From Kocuria turfanensis (GTDB lineage Bacteria > Actinomycetota > Actinomycetes > Actinomycetales > Micrococcaceae), in contig NZ_CP014480.1 of NCBI RefSeq assembly GCF_001580365.1, forward strand, positions 744,001 through 808,000: 64,000 bases of DNA, in the 5' to 3' direction. The first letter of the stretch is position 1; each line of letters starts with the position of its first letter. Below the pieces are notes generated by a model that saw only the letters and a list, made by a program, of their open reading frames with translations, searched no databases and was not told the DNA's origin. A program made the position numbers and the translations under genes. Below, piece by piece: positions 38,306-48,327 of this stretch.

Positions 38306-39196
38306 TCAGGGCTGGCAGGCGGGGCACCAGTAGAGGCCGCGGCCGGCCAGCTCCCCGGTCGCCACGGGGGTCCCGCACCGCCGGCAGGGCTGCCCGGCGC
38401 GCCGGTAGACGTAGTGGGCGTGCTCGGGCCAGGCCGCGGTCTCGTCCACCCCGGGACGGTCGGCGGGGTCCGTGGTGACGATCCGGCCCAGCCGGGCCCC
38501 GGCGCGCATCAGGGCCACGTTCTCCGCCCACAGCCGCCGCACGGCCTCCTCCCCCAGCGCCCGGCCGGGCAGCAGGGGGTCCACGCCGCACCGGAACAGC
38601 GACTCCGCCCGGAAGATGTTGCCCACCCCCGCCAGCACGGCCTGGTCCATGAGCAGCACCCCGACCGGACGGCGGCTGCGCCGCACGGCGGTCAGGAACG
38701 GCGCCGGGTCGGCGCCGGGGTCCAGCGGGTCGGGACCCAGCCGGGCCCGGGCGGCCTCGGCCTCCGCGCGGCTCTCGAGCACGCACAGCGCGGGCCCGCG
38801 CAGGTCGGCCCAGCCCTCGTCGCCCACCAGGCGCACCCGCACCGCGCCCACCGGCGCGGGCGGACGCAGCGGGCCGGCGGCGGGCGCGGCGTCGTCGTCG
38901 GCCTCCCGCTCGCCGATCCGCCGCGGCGCCCCGATGGAGGAGGCCCCGCGGAACCGCGCGGTGCCGCCGAAGCTCCACGCCCCGTACAGGCCCAGGTGCG
39001 AGCGCAGCACGCGGTCCCCCGCGAAGTCGAGGAACAGCTGCTTGCCGTGGGCGCGGGCGCCCTCCAGGACGGCGCCGTCGAGGGCCGCGGCCCCCTCCGC
39101 GAACCGGCCCTGCGGGGAGCTCACGGCCAGGGTCTGGCCCACGAAGCAGTCGGCGAACTGGCGGGCCAGCCGGTGGACCGAGTGGCCCTCCGGCAC
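38306..39196 (-). CDS. nei: Fpg/Nei-family DNA glycosylase (endonuclease VIII-like)
   Basis: This base-excision enzyme removes oxidised pyrimidines and cuts the abasic site. The 296-residue protein begins M-P2-E3-G-H, placing the catalytic N-terminal Pro after Met removal and the Glu next to it; the G-H form points to Nei rather than MutM. 'GVGNIFRAESLF' is the helix-two-turn-helix. A C-terminal zinc finger ('CRRCGTPV...YWCPAC') is intact. The start is GTG at 39196, directly abutting the rpiB stop. Confidence 0.92.
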   Translation of the reverse strand: MPEGHSVHRLARQFADCFVGQTLAVSSPQGRFAEGAAALDGAVLEGARAHGKQLFLDFAGDRVLRSHLGLYGAWSFGGTARFRGASSIGAPRRIGEREADDDAAPAAGPLRPPAPVGAVRVRLVGDEGWADLRGPALCVLESRAEAEAARARLGPDPLDPGADPAPFLTAVRRSRRPVGVLLMDQAVLAGVGNIFRAESLFRCGVDPLLPGRALGEEAVRRLWAENVALMRAGARLGRIVTTDPADRPGVDETAAWPEHAHYVYRRAGQPCRRCGTPVATGELAGRGLYWCPACQP

Positions 39197-39718
39197 TCAG
39201 GCCTCCCGGGCGGCGGGGAACTCCCGCGGGCGCAGCTCCTCGAGCCGGCCCGCCACGGTCCCGGTGGCCTCGTACTCGGCGACCTGGCCGATCCGCCGCG
39301 CGTGGCGCTCCTCGCCGGAGAAGGGCTCCGCGAGGAACGCCTTGACGATCTCCAGCGCCTCCTCCCGGGGGTGCTGGCGCCCGCCGACGGCCGCGACCTG
39401 GGCGTCGTTGTGCTGGCGGGCCAGGCGGGCGGTGTCCAGGTTCCAGGCGAGGGCGGCGCGGATCCCGCGGACCTTGTTGGCGGCGATCTGCTCCCCGTTG
39501 CCGGACCCGCCCAGGACGATGCCCAGGGAGTCCAGGCCCGCCTCCCGGTCCTCGCGCACGGCGCGCGCGGCGCTGATGCAGAAGGCGGGGTAGTCGTCGA
39601 GGGCGTCGTACTCGGCCGGGCCGTGGTCGACGAGGTCGTAGCCGGCGGCGACGAGCTCCTCGACCAGGTAGCGGGAGAGGTCCAGGCCGGCGTGGTCGGT
39701 GGCGATGTGGACGCGCAT
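39197..39718 (-). CDS. rpiB: Ribose-5-phosphate isomerase B
   Basis: RpiB interconverts ribose-5-phosphate and ribulose-5-phosphate. The 173-residue protein has 'IATDHAGLDL', 'VLGGSGNGEQIAANKV' (with Ser/Gly in the place of the catalytic cysteine of E. coli RpiB, as in actinobacterial enzymes) and 'ARQHNDAQVAAVGGRQ'. ATG at 39718 follows CAGGAGCACGCC. It is followed without a gap by the Nei gene. Confidence 0.93.
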   Translation of the reverse strand: MRVHIATDHAGLDLSRYLVEELVAAGYDLVDHGPAEYDALDDYPAFCISAARAVREDREAGLDSLGIVLGGSGNGEQIAANKVRGIRAALAWNLDTARLARQHNDAQVAAVGGRQHPREEALEIVKAFLAEPFSGEERHARRIGQVAEYEATGTVAGRLEELRPREFPAAREA

Positions 39719-39861
39719 GGGCGGCGTGCTCCTGGGGTTCGCGGGTACGGGGCGGGATCGTGGCGGGAACCGCGCGCGCGGACCGGCCGCCCACCAGCGT
39801 AGTTGCTGGCGCGCCGGGCCGGGCCCGGGACGTCCTCCCTCGGGGAGGGTGACGCGGCTGA

Positions 39862-39867
39862 CATAAT
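39862..39867 (+). promoter_or_regulatory. -10 element (CATAAT) of pepN
   Basis: CATAAT lies 66 bp before the pepN start, leaving a leader of about 60 nt with a GAGAGGA ribosome site. Confidence 0.45.
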
Positions 39868-39933
39868 GGACGGAATCCCTGCGGCCCACCGGCCGTGGGC
39901 GCCCCCTGCCCCCGACGAGAGGACGGCACTGAA

Positions 39934-42501
39934 GTGCCCGGAACCAACCTGACCCGCCAGGAGGCGGCCGCGCGGGCCGAGACCGTCGCCGTGGACGCCT
40001 ACGACGTGGTCCTGGACCTCACCCGCGGCGAGCGGCTCTTCCGCTCGACGACCACCGTGCGCTTCCGGGCCGTCCCGGGCGCCTCGACGTTCATCGACGC
40101 GATCACCGACACGGTGCACTCCGTGGTGCTCAACGGCAGGGAGCTGGACCCCGCAGAGGTCTCCGACGGGGCGCGGATCCAGCTGCCGGGCCTGGAGGAC
40201 GAGAACGTGCTGACGGTCGAGGCGGACTGCCGGTACATGAACACCGGCGAGGGCCTGCACCGGTTCGTGGACCCGGTCGACGACGAGGTCTACCTCTACA
40301 CCCAGTTCGAGGTGGCGGACACGCGCCGGATGTTCGCCGTGTTCGAGCAGCCGGACCTCAAGGCGCGCTTCGCGTTCACGGTCACGGCCCCCGCGCACTG
40401 GACGGTGGTCTCCACCCAGCCCACCCCGGAGCCCGTGCCGGCCGGTCCCGGCGCGGCCACGTGGTCCTTCTCCCCCACGCCCGTGGTGCCCTGCTACGTC
40501 ACGGCCCTCATCGCCGGCCCCTACGCCTCCGTGCACGACGAGCTCGTCAGCGCCGACGGGCGCACGGTGCCGCTGGGGCTGTACGCCCGGCGCTCGCTCA
40601 TGGAGCACGTCGAGGCGGAGGAGATGTTCGGCATCACCAAGCGGGGCTTCGAGTTCTTCGAGGCGCAGTTCGGGATGCCCTACCCCTTCGAGAAGTACGA
40701 CCAGCTCTTCGTCCCGCAGTTCAACGCCGGGGCCATGGAGAACGCCGGGGCGGTGACCTTCGTGGAGCTCTACGTGTTCCGCTCCCGGCCCACGCAGGCG
40801 CGCGTGGAGCGGCGGGCGATCACGATCCTGCACGAGCTGGCGCACATGTGGTTCGGGGACTTCGTGACCATGCGCTGGTGGAACGACCTGTGGCTCAACG
40901 AGTCCTTCGCGGAGTTCATGTCCACCCTCGCCGCGGCGGAGAACACCCGCTACACCGACGCGTGGACGACCTTCGCCGCCGGGGAGAAGTCCTGGGGCTA
41001 CGAGCAGGACCAGCTGCCCACCACCCACCCCATCAAGGCCGAGATCCGCGACCTCGAGGACGTGCTCGTCAACTTCGACGGCATCACCTACGCCAAGGGC
41101 GCCTCGGTGCTCAAGCAGCTGGTCGCGTGGGTGGGCCAGGAGCAGTTCATGGCCGGGCTGAACCGGTACTTCCGGGAGCACGCGTGGGGCAACACCGAGC
41201 TGCGGGACCTCATGGTCCGGCTCGAGGAGGCCAGCGGCCGGGACCTGGAGCAGTGGTCCGCCAAGTGGCTCGAGACCGCCGGGGTGAACACCCTGACCCC
41301 GGTGCTCGAGACCGACGAGGACGGGGTGATCCGCTCCTTCCGGATCGAGCAGACCGCCCCCGAGGAGCACCCGACCCTCCGCCCGCACCGGCTGGCCGTC
41401 GGGTTCTACGACCACGACGGCGAGCAGGGCAAGCTCGTGCGCACCCACCGGGTGGAGCTCGACGTCGACGGACCCGTCACCGAGGTGGCCGAGCTGGTCG
41501 GCCGGGAGCTGCCGGACCTGGTGCTGCTCAACGACGACGACCTCGCCTACGCGAAGATCCGCCTCGACGAGTGCTCCCTGGACACCGCGCTCACGCACCT
41601 GAAGAACTTCGAGCGGACCCTGCCCCGGGCCCTCGTCCAGGCCTCCGTGTGGGACGGCGTGCACGACGGCGAGACCCCGGCCCGCCGCTACGTGGAGCTC
41701 GTGCTGGGCAACATCGCCCACGAGACGGACTCCACCGGCATCCAGGTCCAGCTGCGCCGGCTGGAGACGGTGCTGGAGGGCTACGTGGCCGAACCGGTGC
41801 GCGAGGCCGTGCAGCACGACGCCGCCGACCGGCTGTGGCGGCTCACCGAGGAGGCCGGGGCCGGGTCCGACCAGCAGCTGCAGTTCCTCAAGGCCTTCGC
41901 CCGGCACGCCCGCACGGCCGGCCAGCTCGACGTGCTCGAGCAGCTGCTGGACGGGCGCCGGTCCCTGGCGGGCCTGGCCCTGGACACCGACCTGCGCTGG
42001 GCGGTGCTCACCGCCCTGTGCGCCGGGGGGCGCCTCGGGGACGAGGCGGTGGACGCGATGCTCGCCGAGGACAACACCGAGAACGGCGCCATCGCCGCGG
42101 CCCGCGCCCGCGCCGCGGTCCCCACGGCCGAGGCCAAGGCCCGGGCCTGGGAGCAGATCATGGTGGAGGGCTCGCTGCCCAACTCCATCCAGGACGCGGC
42201 GATCGACGGGTTCCGCACGGCCGCCGACCCGTCCCTGCTCGAGCCCTGGGCCGAGCAGTACTTCGCGGCGATGCCCGAGCTGTGGCGCACCCGCACCCAC
42301 GAGCTCGCCCAGCAGATCGCCGTGGGGATGTACCCGAACATCCCCACCCAGCGCACCGTCGACGCCACGGACGCGTTCCTGGCCGGACTGCCCGTGGACC
42401 TGCACGGGCTGCGCCGGCTCGTGCTCGAGCAGCGCGACGCCACCGCCCGCGCGGTCCGCGGTCAGGCCGTGGACGCCCGGTACGAGGTGGCGCGGGCATG
42501 A
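39934..42501 (+). CDS. pepN: Aminopeptidase N (M1 family)
   Basis: This zinc aminopeptidase releases N-terminal residues from peptides in the cytosol. The 855-residue protein has the substrate-anchoring GAMEN motif near 266 and HExxH-x18-E zinc ligands H300, H304 and E323 ('HELAHMWFGDF', 'LNESFAEF'). GTG at 39934 gives the conserved start 'PGTNLTRQEAA'; the frame is open 13 codons more but without similarity in style. The stop overlaps the globin ATG by 4 bp, so a truncated globin is coupled to it. Confidence 0.96.
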   Translation: MPGTNLTRQEAAARAETVAVDAYDVVLDLTRGERLFRSTTTVRFRAVPGASTFIDAITDTVHSVVLNGRELDPAEVSDGARIQLPGLEDENVLTVEADCRYMNTGEGLHRFVDPVDDEVYLYTQFEVADTRRMFAVFEQPDLKARFAFTVTAPAHWTVVSTQPTPEPVPAGPGAATWSFSPTPVVPCYVTALIAGPYASVHDELVSADGRTVPLGLYARRSLMEHVEAEEMFGITKRGFEFFEAQFGMPYPFEKYDQLFVPQFNAGAMENAGAVTFVELYVFRSRPTQARVERRAITILHELAHMWFGDFVTMRWWNDLWLNESFAEFMSTLAAAENTRYTDAWTTFAAGEKSWGYEQDQLPTTHPIKAEIRDLEDVLVNFDGITYAKGASVLKQLVAWVGQEQFMAGLNRYFREHAWGNTELRDLMVRLEEASGRDLEQWSAKWLETAGVNTLTPVLETDEDGVIRSFRIEQTAPEEHPTLRPHRLAVGFYDHDGEQGKLVRTHRVELDVDGPVTEVAELVGRELPDLVLLNDDDLAYAKIRLDECSLDTALTHLKNFERTLPRALVQASVWDGVHDGETPARRYVELVLGNIAHETDSTGIQVQLRRLETVLEGYVAEPVREAVQHDAADRLWRLTEEAGAGSDQQLQFLKAFARHARTAGQLDVLEQLLDGRRSLAGLALDTDLRWAVLTALCAGGRLGDEAVDAMLAEDNTENGAIAAARARAAVPTAEAKARAWEQIMVEGSLPNSIQDAAIDGFRTAADPSLLEPWAEQYFAAMPELWRTRTHELAQQIAVGMYPNIPTQRTVDATDAFLAGLPVDLHGLRRLVLEQRDATARAVRGQAVDARYEVARA

Positions 42502-43088
42502 GCGACGAGCAGAGGCCGCCCGGGCCGGGTCCCGGGCACGCTCCTGAGCCCGGTCGTGAGCCCGGTCGTGAGCCCGGCGGCGCACCGCGCACGGACCCCG
42601 CGGCCGCGGCCCCGCCCGGGTCCCGGTCCTTCGCGGTGGGGGCGCCGCTGTCCCAGCTGCGCCGGCCCGTGCCGCAGGTCGGCGACGAGCGGCAGGAGGC
42701 CGAGGCGGGCACGTCGGCGTCGTTCTACGAGCAGGTGGGCGGGCACGAGACGTTCGTGAAGCTCGTGCACGAGTTCTACGCCCGGGTGGCCGAGGACGAG
42801 CGGTTCCGGGCGCTGTACCCGGACGACGACCTCGGCCCCGCCGAGGAGCGGCTGCGGATGTTCCTCGAGCAGTACTGGGGCGGGCCCACCACCTACTCCG
42901 AGCAGCGCGGGCACCCGCGGCTGCGGATGCGGCACATGCCGTTCCCCGTGGACGTGTGGGCCCGGGAGACGTGGCTGAAGCACATGCGCGCAGCCCTGGA
43001 CACCCTGGAGCTCTCGCCGCTGCACGACGGGATCATCTGGGACTACTTCGACCGTGCCGCCCACGCCATGATCAACCGCCCCGGCTGA
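42498..43088 (+). CDS. glbO: Group II truncated hemoglobin
   Basis: GlbO-type globins bind O2 tightly and are linked to respiration or peroxide chemistry. The 196-residue protein has the fold from about residue 76 ('SFYEQVGGHETFVKLVHEFY'), the proximal-His region 'RGHPRLRMRH', and 'YWGGPTTYSEQRG', the group II signature. The first 70 residues are Pro/Gly/Ala-rich with repeated E-P-G-R units and look disordered, which is unusual for this family. It is coupled to pepN by ATGA overlap, a pairing common in Micrococcales. Confidence 0.92.
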   Translation: MSDEQRPPGPGPGHAPEPGREPGREPGGAPRTDPAAAAPPGSRSFAVGAPLSQLRRPVPQVGDERQEAEAGTSASFYEQVGGHETFVKLVHEFYARVAEDERFRALYPDDDLGPAEERLRMFLEQYWGGPTTYSEQRGHPRLRMRHMPFPVDVWARETWLKHMRAALDTLELSPLHDGIIWDYFDRAAHAMINRPG

Positions 43089-43118
43089 GGCCGGTGCCCC
43101 GGGTCCGCCGCGGCGGGC

Positions 43119-43787
43119 TCAGCGCTTGGTGAGCACGTGGCCGCCGGGGGTGCTCAGGCGCACCCAGCGGCCGTTCTCGGCCACGGCGACCTCCGCGCCG
43201 GGGCGGAGGAAGCCCAGCGAGTACGCCGCGAACGCCGCGCCGTCCGGCACCGGGGCGCCGCTGAGGCGCCCGGCGAGGGTCTCGGCCCAGCCCGACGAGC
43301 GGCCCCAGACCTGCGAGCGCACGGTGTCCACGACGGCGGCGCCCGCGTCCGTGGGCACCGTGCGGGCGACCTCGGCGATCCCGGCCCGGGCCGTCTCGCG
43401 CAGGGCGTCACCGGCCACCGCGCCCACCGGCGTCCACCCGCTCAGCGGCGGGGCGATGCCGGCCCAGGAGACGGCCGCGTCCATCGGCGGCAGCCCCACC
43501 TCGGCCTGCTCCTGGTCCTGGCGGGGCATCCGGTCGAGCACCCCGCCGAGCGGGACCGTGACGTCCAGCTCGTGCGCGCGGGCCAGCGCGGCGGTGCGCA
43601 GCCCCAGCACCGTGGGCGTGCGGTCCAGCAGGCCGTGGGGCTCCAGCACGCACACGTACGCGCCCACGGCGCGCCCGCGCGCCTGGAAGCGCACCGCGCC
43701 CTGGGGGTCCACCCCGCGGGCGCGGGTCAGGAAGGTCCGCAGGTCCGCGACGTCGCGCGGGTCGGTCAGCGGCAGGAAACGGCTCAT
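43119..43787 (-). CDS. Conserved actinobacterial protein, unknown function
   Basis: I do not recognise a named family. The 222-residue protein is soluble, with no signal peptide or membrane helix. It has 'VRFQARGRAVGAYVCVLEPHGLLDRTPTVLGLRTAAL' near residue 33 (key part GAYVCVLEPHGLLD) and an ordered-looking C-terminal half. ATG at 43787 lies six bases after the stop of the upstream thioesterase gene, so the two are probably one transcript. It converges with the globin gene. Confidence 0.7.
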   Translation of the reverse strand: MSRFLPLTDPRDVADLRTFLTRARGVDPQGAVRFQARGRAVGAYVCVLEPHGLLDRTPTVLGLRTAALARAHELDVTVPLGGVLDRMPRQDQEQAEVGLPPMDAAVSWAGIAPPLSGWTPVGAVAGDALRETARAGIAEVARTVPTDAGAAVVDTVRSQVWGRSSGWAETLAGRLSGAPVPDGAAFAAYSLGFLRPGAEVAVAENGRWVRLSTPGGHVLTKR

Positions 43788-43792
43788 CGGGC

Positions 43793-44278
43793 TCAGGCCC
43801 CGGCGGGAGCGGGCCGGCGGGCGAACCGGGTGGGGGCGTCCACCCACTGCTCGAGCAGCTCGCGCTGCGTGCCGTCCAGGCGGACGGGCCGCCCGGTGCC
43901 CCGGTCGATCTGCACGACGGCGGTCTGCGCCACGGCGTAGACGCGCGAGCCGTCCTCCTCCTGCACGGCGTAGTCCAGCACGAAGCTGGACCCGCCCACG
44001 GAGGAGACCCACACCCGCACGAACACCGGCCCGGGCCGGTACAGCAGCTGCTCCGTGTACTCGATCTCCTGGCGCCCGATCACGGTCTGGCGCTCCCCCA
44101 GCAGGGAGCGGAACGAGGCGCCCTCCGGGATCCCCGCCGCGGCGTCCTCGGGAAGCGCGCGGGACATGAGCCGGACGCGGGCGTCCTCCAGGTACTGCAG
44201 CATGGTGACGTTGTTGACGTGGCCGTAGCTGTCGATGTCGCCGAAGCGCATCTGGATGGGGATCAGCAGGGATGACAT
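43793..44278 (-). CDS. Acyl-CoA thioesterase, 4HBT (YbgC/FadM-like) hotdog protein
   Basis: This 161-residue single-hotdog thioesterase shows 'MRFGDIDSYGHVNN', the YbgC-type motif with the catalytic Asp in GDID.YGHVNN. The rest of the fold ('IEYTEQLLYRPGPVFVRVWV') follows. ATG at 44278 gives the sequence MSSLLIPIQMRF. It is divergent from tesB across a 13-bp tandem repeat and is followed by the conserved hypothetical gene. Confidence 0.88.
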   Translation of the reverse strand: MSSLLIPIQMRFGDIDSYGHVNNVTMLQYLEDARVRLMSRALPEDAAAGIPEGASFRSLLGERQTVIGRQEIEYTEQLLYRPGPVFVRVWVSSVGGSSFVLDYAVQEEDGSRVYAVAQTAVVQIDRGTGRPVRLDGTQRELLEQWVDAPTRFARRPAPAGA

Positions 44279-44318
44279 GCATCCCATCCCATCACACCCG
44301 GGCGCCGCCGGAAGCTCA

Positions 44319-44383
44319 CCACGACAGCGCGCCACGACAGCGCGCCACGACAGCGCGCCACGACAGCGCGCCGCGACAGCGCG
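44319..44383. repeat. Five-copy 13-bp tandem repeat in a divergent promoter region
   Basis: Copies 44319-44331, 44332-44344, 44345-44357 and 44358-44370 read CCACGACAGCGCG exactly. Copy five (44371-44383) differs at one base, and a sixth is truncated. The block sits between the divergent hotdog-thioesterase and tesB genes. Confidence 0.97.
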
Positions 44384-44425
44384 CCGCGGCCCGGGCGGGC
44401 GGCGGGAAGGACCGGGGGCCTTGGC

Positions 44426-44431
44426 TAGAGT
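44426..44431 (+). promoter_or_regulatory. -10 element (TAGAGT) for a leaderless tesB transcript
   Basis: TAGAGT ends seven bases before the ATG at 44439. The 13-bp repeats end 42 bp upstream of it, so the last copy falls around the -35 to UP region. Confidence 0.5.
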
Positions 44432-44438
44432 GAAGCCC

Positions 44439-45329
44439 ATGACCTACAGCCCCATCCCGGACCCCACGCAGGCGCTGCTCGACATGCTGGACCTCGCCGA
44501 CGGCGGCGGCGCCCGCACCCTCGAGGACATCTACGTGGGCCACTCCATCTCCCCCGCCCGCGGCCGGGTCTACGGCGGGCAGGTCCTGGCCCAGGCCGCC
44601 ACCGCCGCGATGCGCACGGTGGAGCCGGAGCGGATCATCCACTCCCTGCACGCGTACTTCCTGCGCGCCGGGGACGTGTCCCAGCCCATCACCTTCGGCG
44701 TGGAGCGGATCCGCGACGGCCGCTCGTTCTCCGCCCGCCGGGTGCACGCCTACCAGGACGGCCGCGCCATCCTCTCGGCCATCGCCTCCTTCCAGGTCCC
44801 CGCCCGGGGGCTGGACCACCAGGACGAGTCGCCGCGCAACCTCCCCGACCCCGAGTCGCTGCCCAGCGCCGTCGAGCTGCTGGGCCACATCGACGCCCCG
44901 GAGGCGCAGGCGATCGCCCACGAACGGCCCTTCGACATGCGCTACATCACCGAGCCCATCTACTTCCAGCCGGACTCCCGCGGCGAGCCGTTCAACGCGG
45001 TGTGGATCAAGACGCTCAAGCCGCTGCCGGACGATCCGGACGTGCACCGCGCGGCCCTGGCCTACGCCAGCGACTACACCCTGCTCGAGCCGATCCTGCG
45101 GCTGCACGGGAAGACCTGGATCGAGCCGGGCATGAACCTCGCCTCCCTCGACCACGCCATGTGGTGGCACCGCGAGGCCCGCGCCGACGAGTGGCTGCTC
45201 TACGTGCAGTCCTCCCCCAACGCCTCCTCGGCGCGCGGGCTGGGCGTGGGACGGATGTTCACCCGGGACGGCCGGCTCGTGGCCACCACCGCCCAGGAGG
45301 GCATGATGCGCTTCCCGGAGTTCGCCTAG
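44439..45329 (+). CDS. tesB: Acyl-CoA thioesterase II
   Basis: TesB hydrolyses medium and long acyl-CoAs. The 296-residue protein is a double hotdog: the N-terminal half has 'GRVYGGQVLAQAATAA' and the 'LHAYFLRAG' strand, and the C-terminal half has 'ALAYASDYTLLEPILR' and 'SLDHAMWWHR' with the catalytic Asp. ATG at 44439 begins the conserved protein; an open frame upstream covers the tandem repeat and is not coding. It is divergent from a second, unrelated thioesterase. Confidence 0.94.
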   Translation: MTYSPIPDPTQALLDMLDLADGGGARTLEDIYVGHSISPARGRVYGGQVLAQAATAAMRTVEPERIIHSLHAYFLRAGDVSQPITFGVERIRDGRSFSARRVHAYQDGRAILSAIASFQVPARGLDHQDESPRNLPDPESLPSAVELLGHIDAPEAQAIAHERPFDMRYITEPIYFQPDSRGEPFNAVWIKTLKPLPDDPDVHRAALAYASDYTLLEPILRLHGKTWIEPGMNLASLDHAMWWHREARADEWLLYVQSSPNASSARGLGVGRMFTRDGRLVATTAQEGMMRFPEFA

Positions 45330-45472
45330 CTCCTCCGCCCCCGGCGCGGCCCCCGTCGTCGCGCCGGCTCCGGCGCCGACCACGCGGCGGCGGTGGCTCG
45401 CGCCGCGGCGCGGACCTGACCGTGACGCCTGTCCAGCCCCGGCACGAACCCCGGCGTCGGCGCCGATGCGAC

Positions 45473-45527
45473 GCAGGGGCCCGGCCGGTCGGGAGGATCT
45501 GGTCCTCCCGACCGGCCGGGCCCCTGC
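45473..45527. terminator. Perfect 25-bp bidirectional terminator between tesB and ettA
   Basis: The arms 45473-45497 and 45503-45527 are exact reverse complements, loop TCTGG. The hairpin lies 143 bp after tesB and 47 bp after the convergent ettA. Confidence 0.85.
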
Positions 45528-45574
45528 AGCACGTCGGAGGGCACCGGGCCGGCCGCGGTTCCCTCCGGCGCGGA

Positions 45575-47257
<1,683 letters not shown>

Positions 47258-47264
47258 GCCCTCA

Positions 47265-47270
47265 AGGCTA
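47265..47270 (-). promoter_or_regulatory. -10 element (TAGCCT) for a leaderless ettA transcript
   Basis: TAGCCT ends seven bases before the ATG at 47257. Confidence 0.5.
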
Positions 47271-47317
47271 CCCCGCCCCGTCCCCGCCCACCGGCGGGGA
47301 CGGAGCGGGACCGGCTG

Positions 47318-47355
47318 GGCCCCGCCCCCGCTCGACCGGGGTGCGGGGGTGGGCC
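47318..47355 (-). terminator. Possible terminator after ssb
   Basis: An imperfect GC-rich hairpin of about 13 bp (47318-47331 with 47343-47355) begins about 12 bp after the ssb stop. One bulge weakens the call. Confidence 0.45.
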
Positions 47356-47366
47356 GGACGGGCGGC

Positions 47367-47939
47367 TCAGGCGGTCGCGGGCTGCCGGCGCTGGCGGCGG
47401 CCCGGTTCGGCTCCGGGGCGGATCTCGCCGGTCTCCGGATCGACGCCCTCCGGAGCCGACGGGTCCTCCTCGGCCGGGTCCCGGCTCTCCCCGGAGGCGC
47501 CCGCCGTCTCCCCCGGAGCCGGCTGCGCCGTGCTCTCCCCGGCCGGTCCGGGTGATCCGGTCTGCTCCGTGGCCGGGGAGGAGGTGACGGTGCGCTGGAA
47601 GCAGGCCGTGCCCAGCGCCAGGTCGTGCCCGATGGAGACGGCGTCCACGTCCACGGCGGTGTTGCGCCCGTGCTCGCCCTCCCAGAACCGGACCTTCAGC
47701 TTTCCGACCACCACCACGGGCTGGCCCTTCTTGATGCTCGCCAGCGCGTTGAGCCCCAGCGCGCGGAACGCCTGCACCGAGAACCAGTTGGTGTGCCCGT
47801 CGCGCCAGGCCGAGCTCTGCTGGTCGAACCAGCGCGGCGTGGAGGCCAGGCGGAAGGTCACCACCACGGTGCCGTCGGGCAGGTTGCGGGACTCGGGGTC
47901 CGTGGCCACGTAGCCGCGGACGGTGATCTGCTCGGTCAT
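47367..47939 (-). CDS. ssb: Single-stranded DNA-binding protein paralogue
   Basis: The 190-residue OB-fold protein has 'VRGYVATDPESRNLPDGT', 'NWFSVQAFRALGLNALASIKKGQPVVVVGKLKVRFWEG' (key part FRALGLNALASIKKG) and 'VDVDAVSIGHDL'. The C-terminal third is Pro/Glu/Ser-rich and ends GRRQRRQPATA; the acidic tip (DDDIPF type) used to recruit partners is absent. It is therefore probably the second, non-replicative SSB rather than the rpsF-linked one. ATG at 47939 follows AGGAGTTCCCG. In relatives this gene likewise precedes ettA. Confidence 0.88.
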   Translation of the reverse strand: MTEQITVRGYVATDPESRNLPDGTVVVTFRLASTPRWFDQQSSAWRDGHTNWFSVQAFRALGLNALASIKKGQPVVVVGKLKVRFWEGEHGRNTAVDVDAVSIGHDLALGTACFQRTVTSSPATEQTGSPGPAGESTAQPAPGETAGASGESRDPAEEDPSAPEGVDPETGEIRPGAEPGRRQRRQPATA

Positions 47940-48327
47940 CGGGAACTCCTCAGGACGGCGGCCGTTCGGCCGGGGCTGGCCCCGGTGTCGGGGTGCCCCC
48001 AGGGTCCTGCGCTCCCGGCCCGGGGCGCGTCCCCGGCGGCCCGGTTGTGGAGGAGCATGCCCGCGGCCCTCGGGTCCCGGGGCCGGTGCAGTGCGGATCG
48101 TCCTGCGGCCGCTGGGGCCGGGAACCGGTGCCGGGCGGACCGACCCGCGGCCCCTGATGCCGGGAACCGATGCCGTGCGGATCGCCCTGGGCCCCTGCGT
48201 CCGGCAACCGGGGCCGGGCGGACCGACGCGTGCCGTCCGGGCCCGGGAACCGATGGCGTGCGGACCCGGGAACCGATGGCGTGCGGACCCGGCCGGTGGT
48301 CGGTGCGGAGCAGGTGGGCGACGTGCC
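47940..48327. repeat. Intergenic region with a degenerate direct-repeat family
   Basis: There is no gene in these 388 bp. Five related units of the form CGGGAACCGRTGCCGTGCGGA occur at about 48117, 48160, 48200, 48242 and 48265. The last two (48242-48264 and 48265-48287) are identical 23-bp copies with no gap. Spacing of the others is about 40-43 bp. Open frames cross the area but have no start signals or sensible composition. The ssb promoter must lie near its left end. Confidence 0.75.

Noticed and set aside
44319..44383. CRISPR-like array
   Set aside because: The repeats are 13 bp with no spacers between them and there are no cas genes.
48060..48300. CRISPR or integron-type array
   Set aside because: Units are degenerate, the spacing is irregular, and two copies abut with no spacer; no cas or integrase gene is present.
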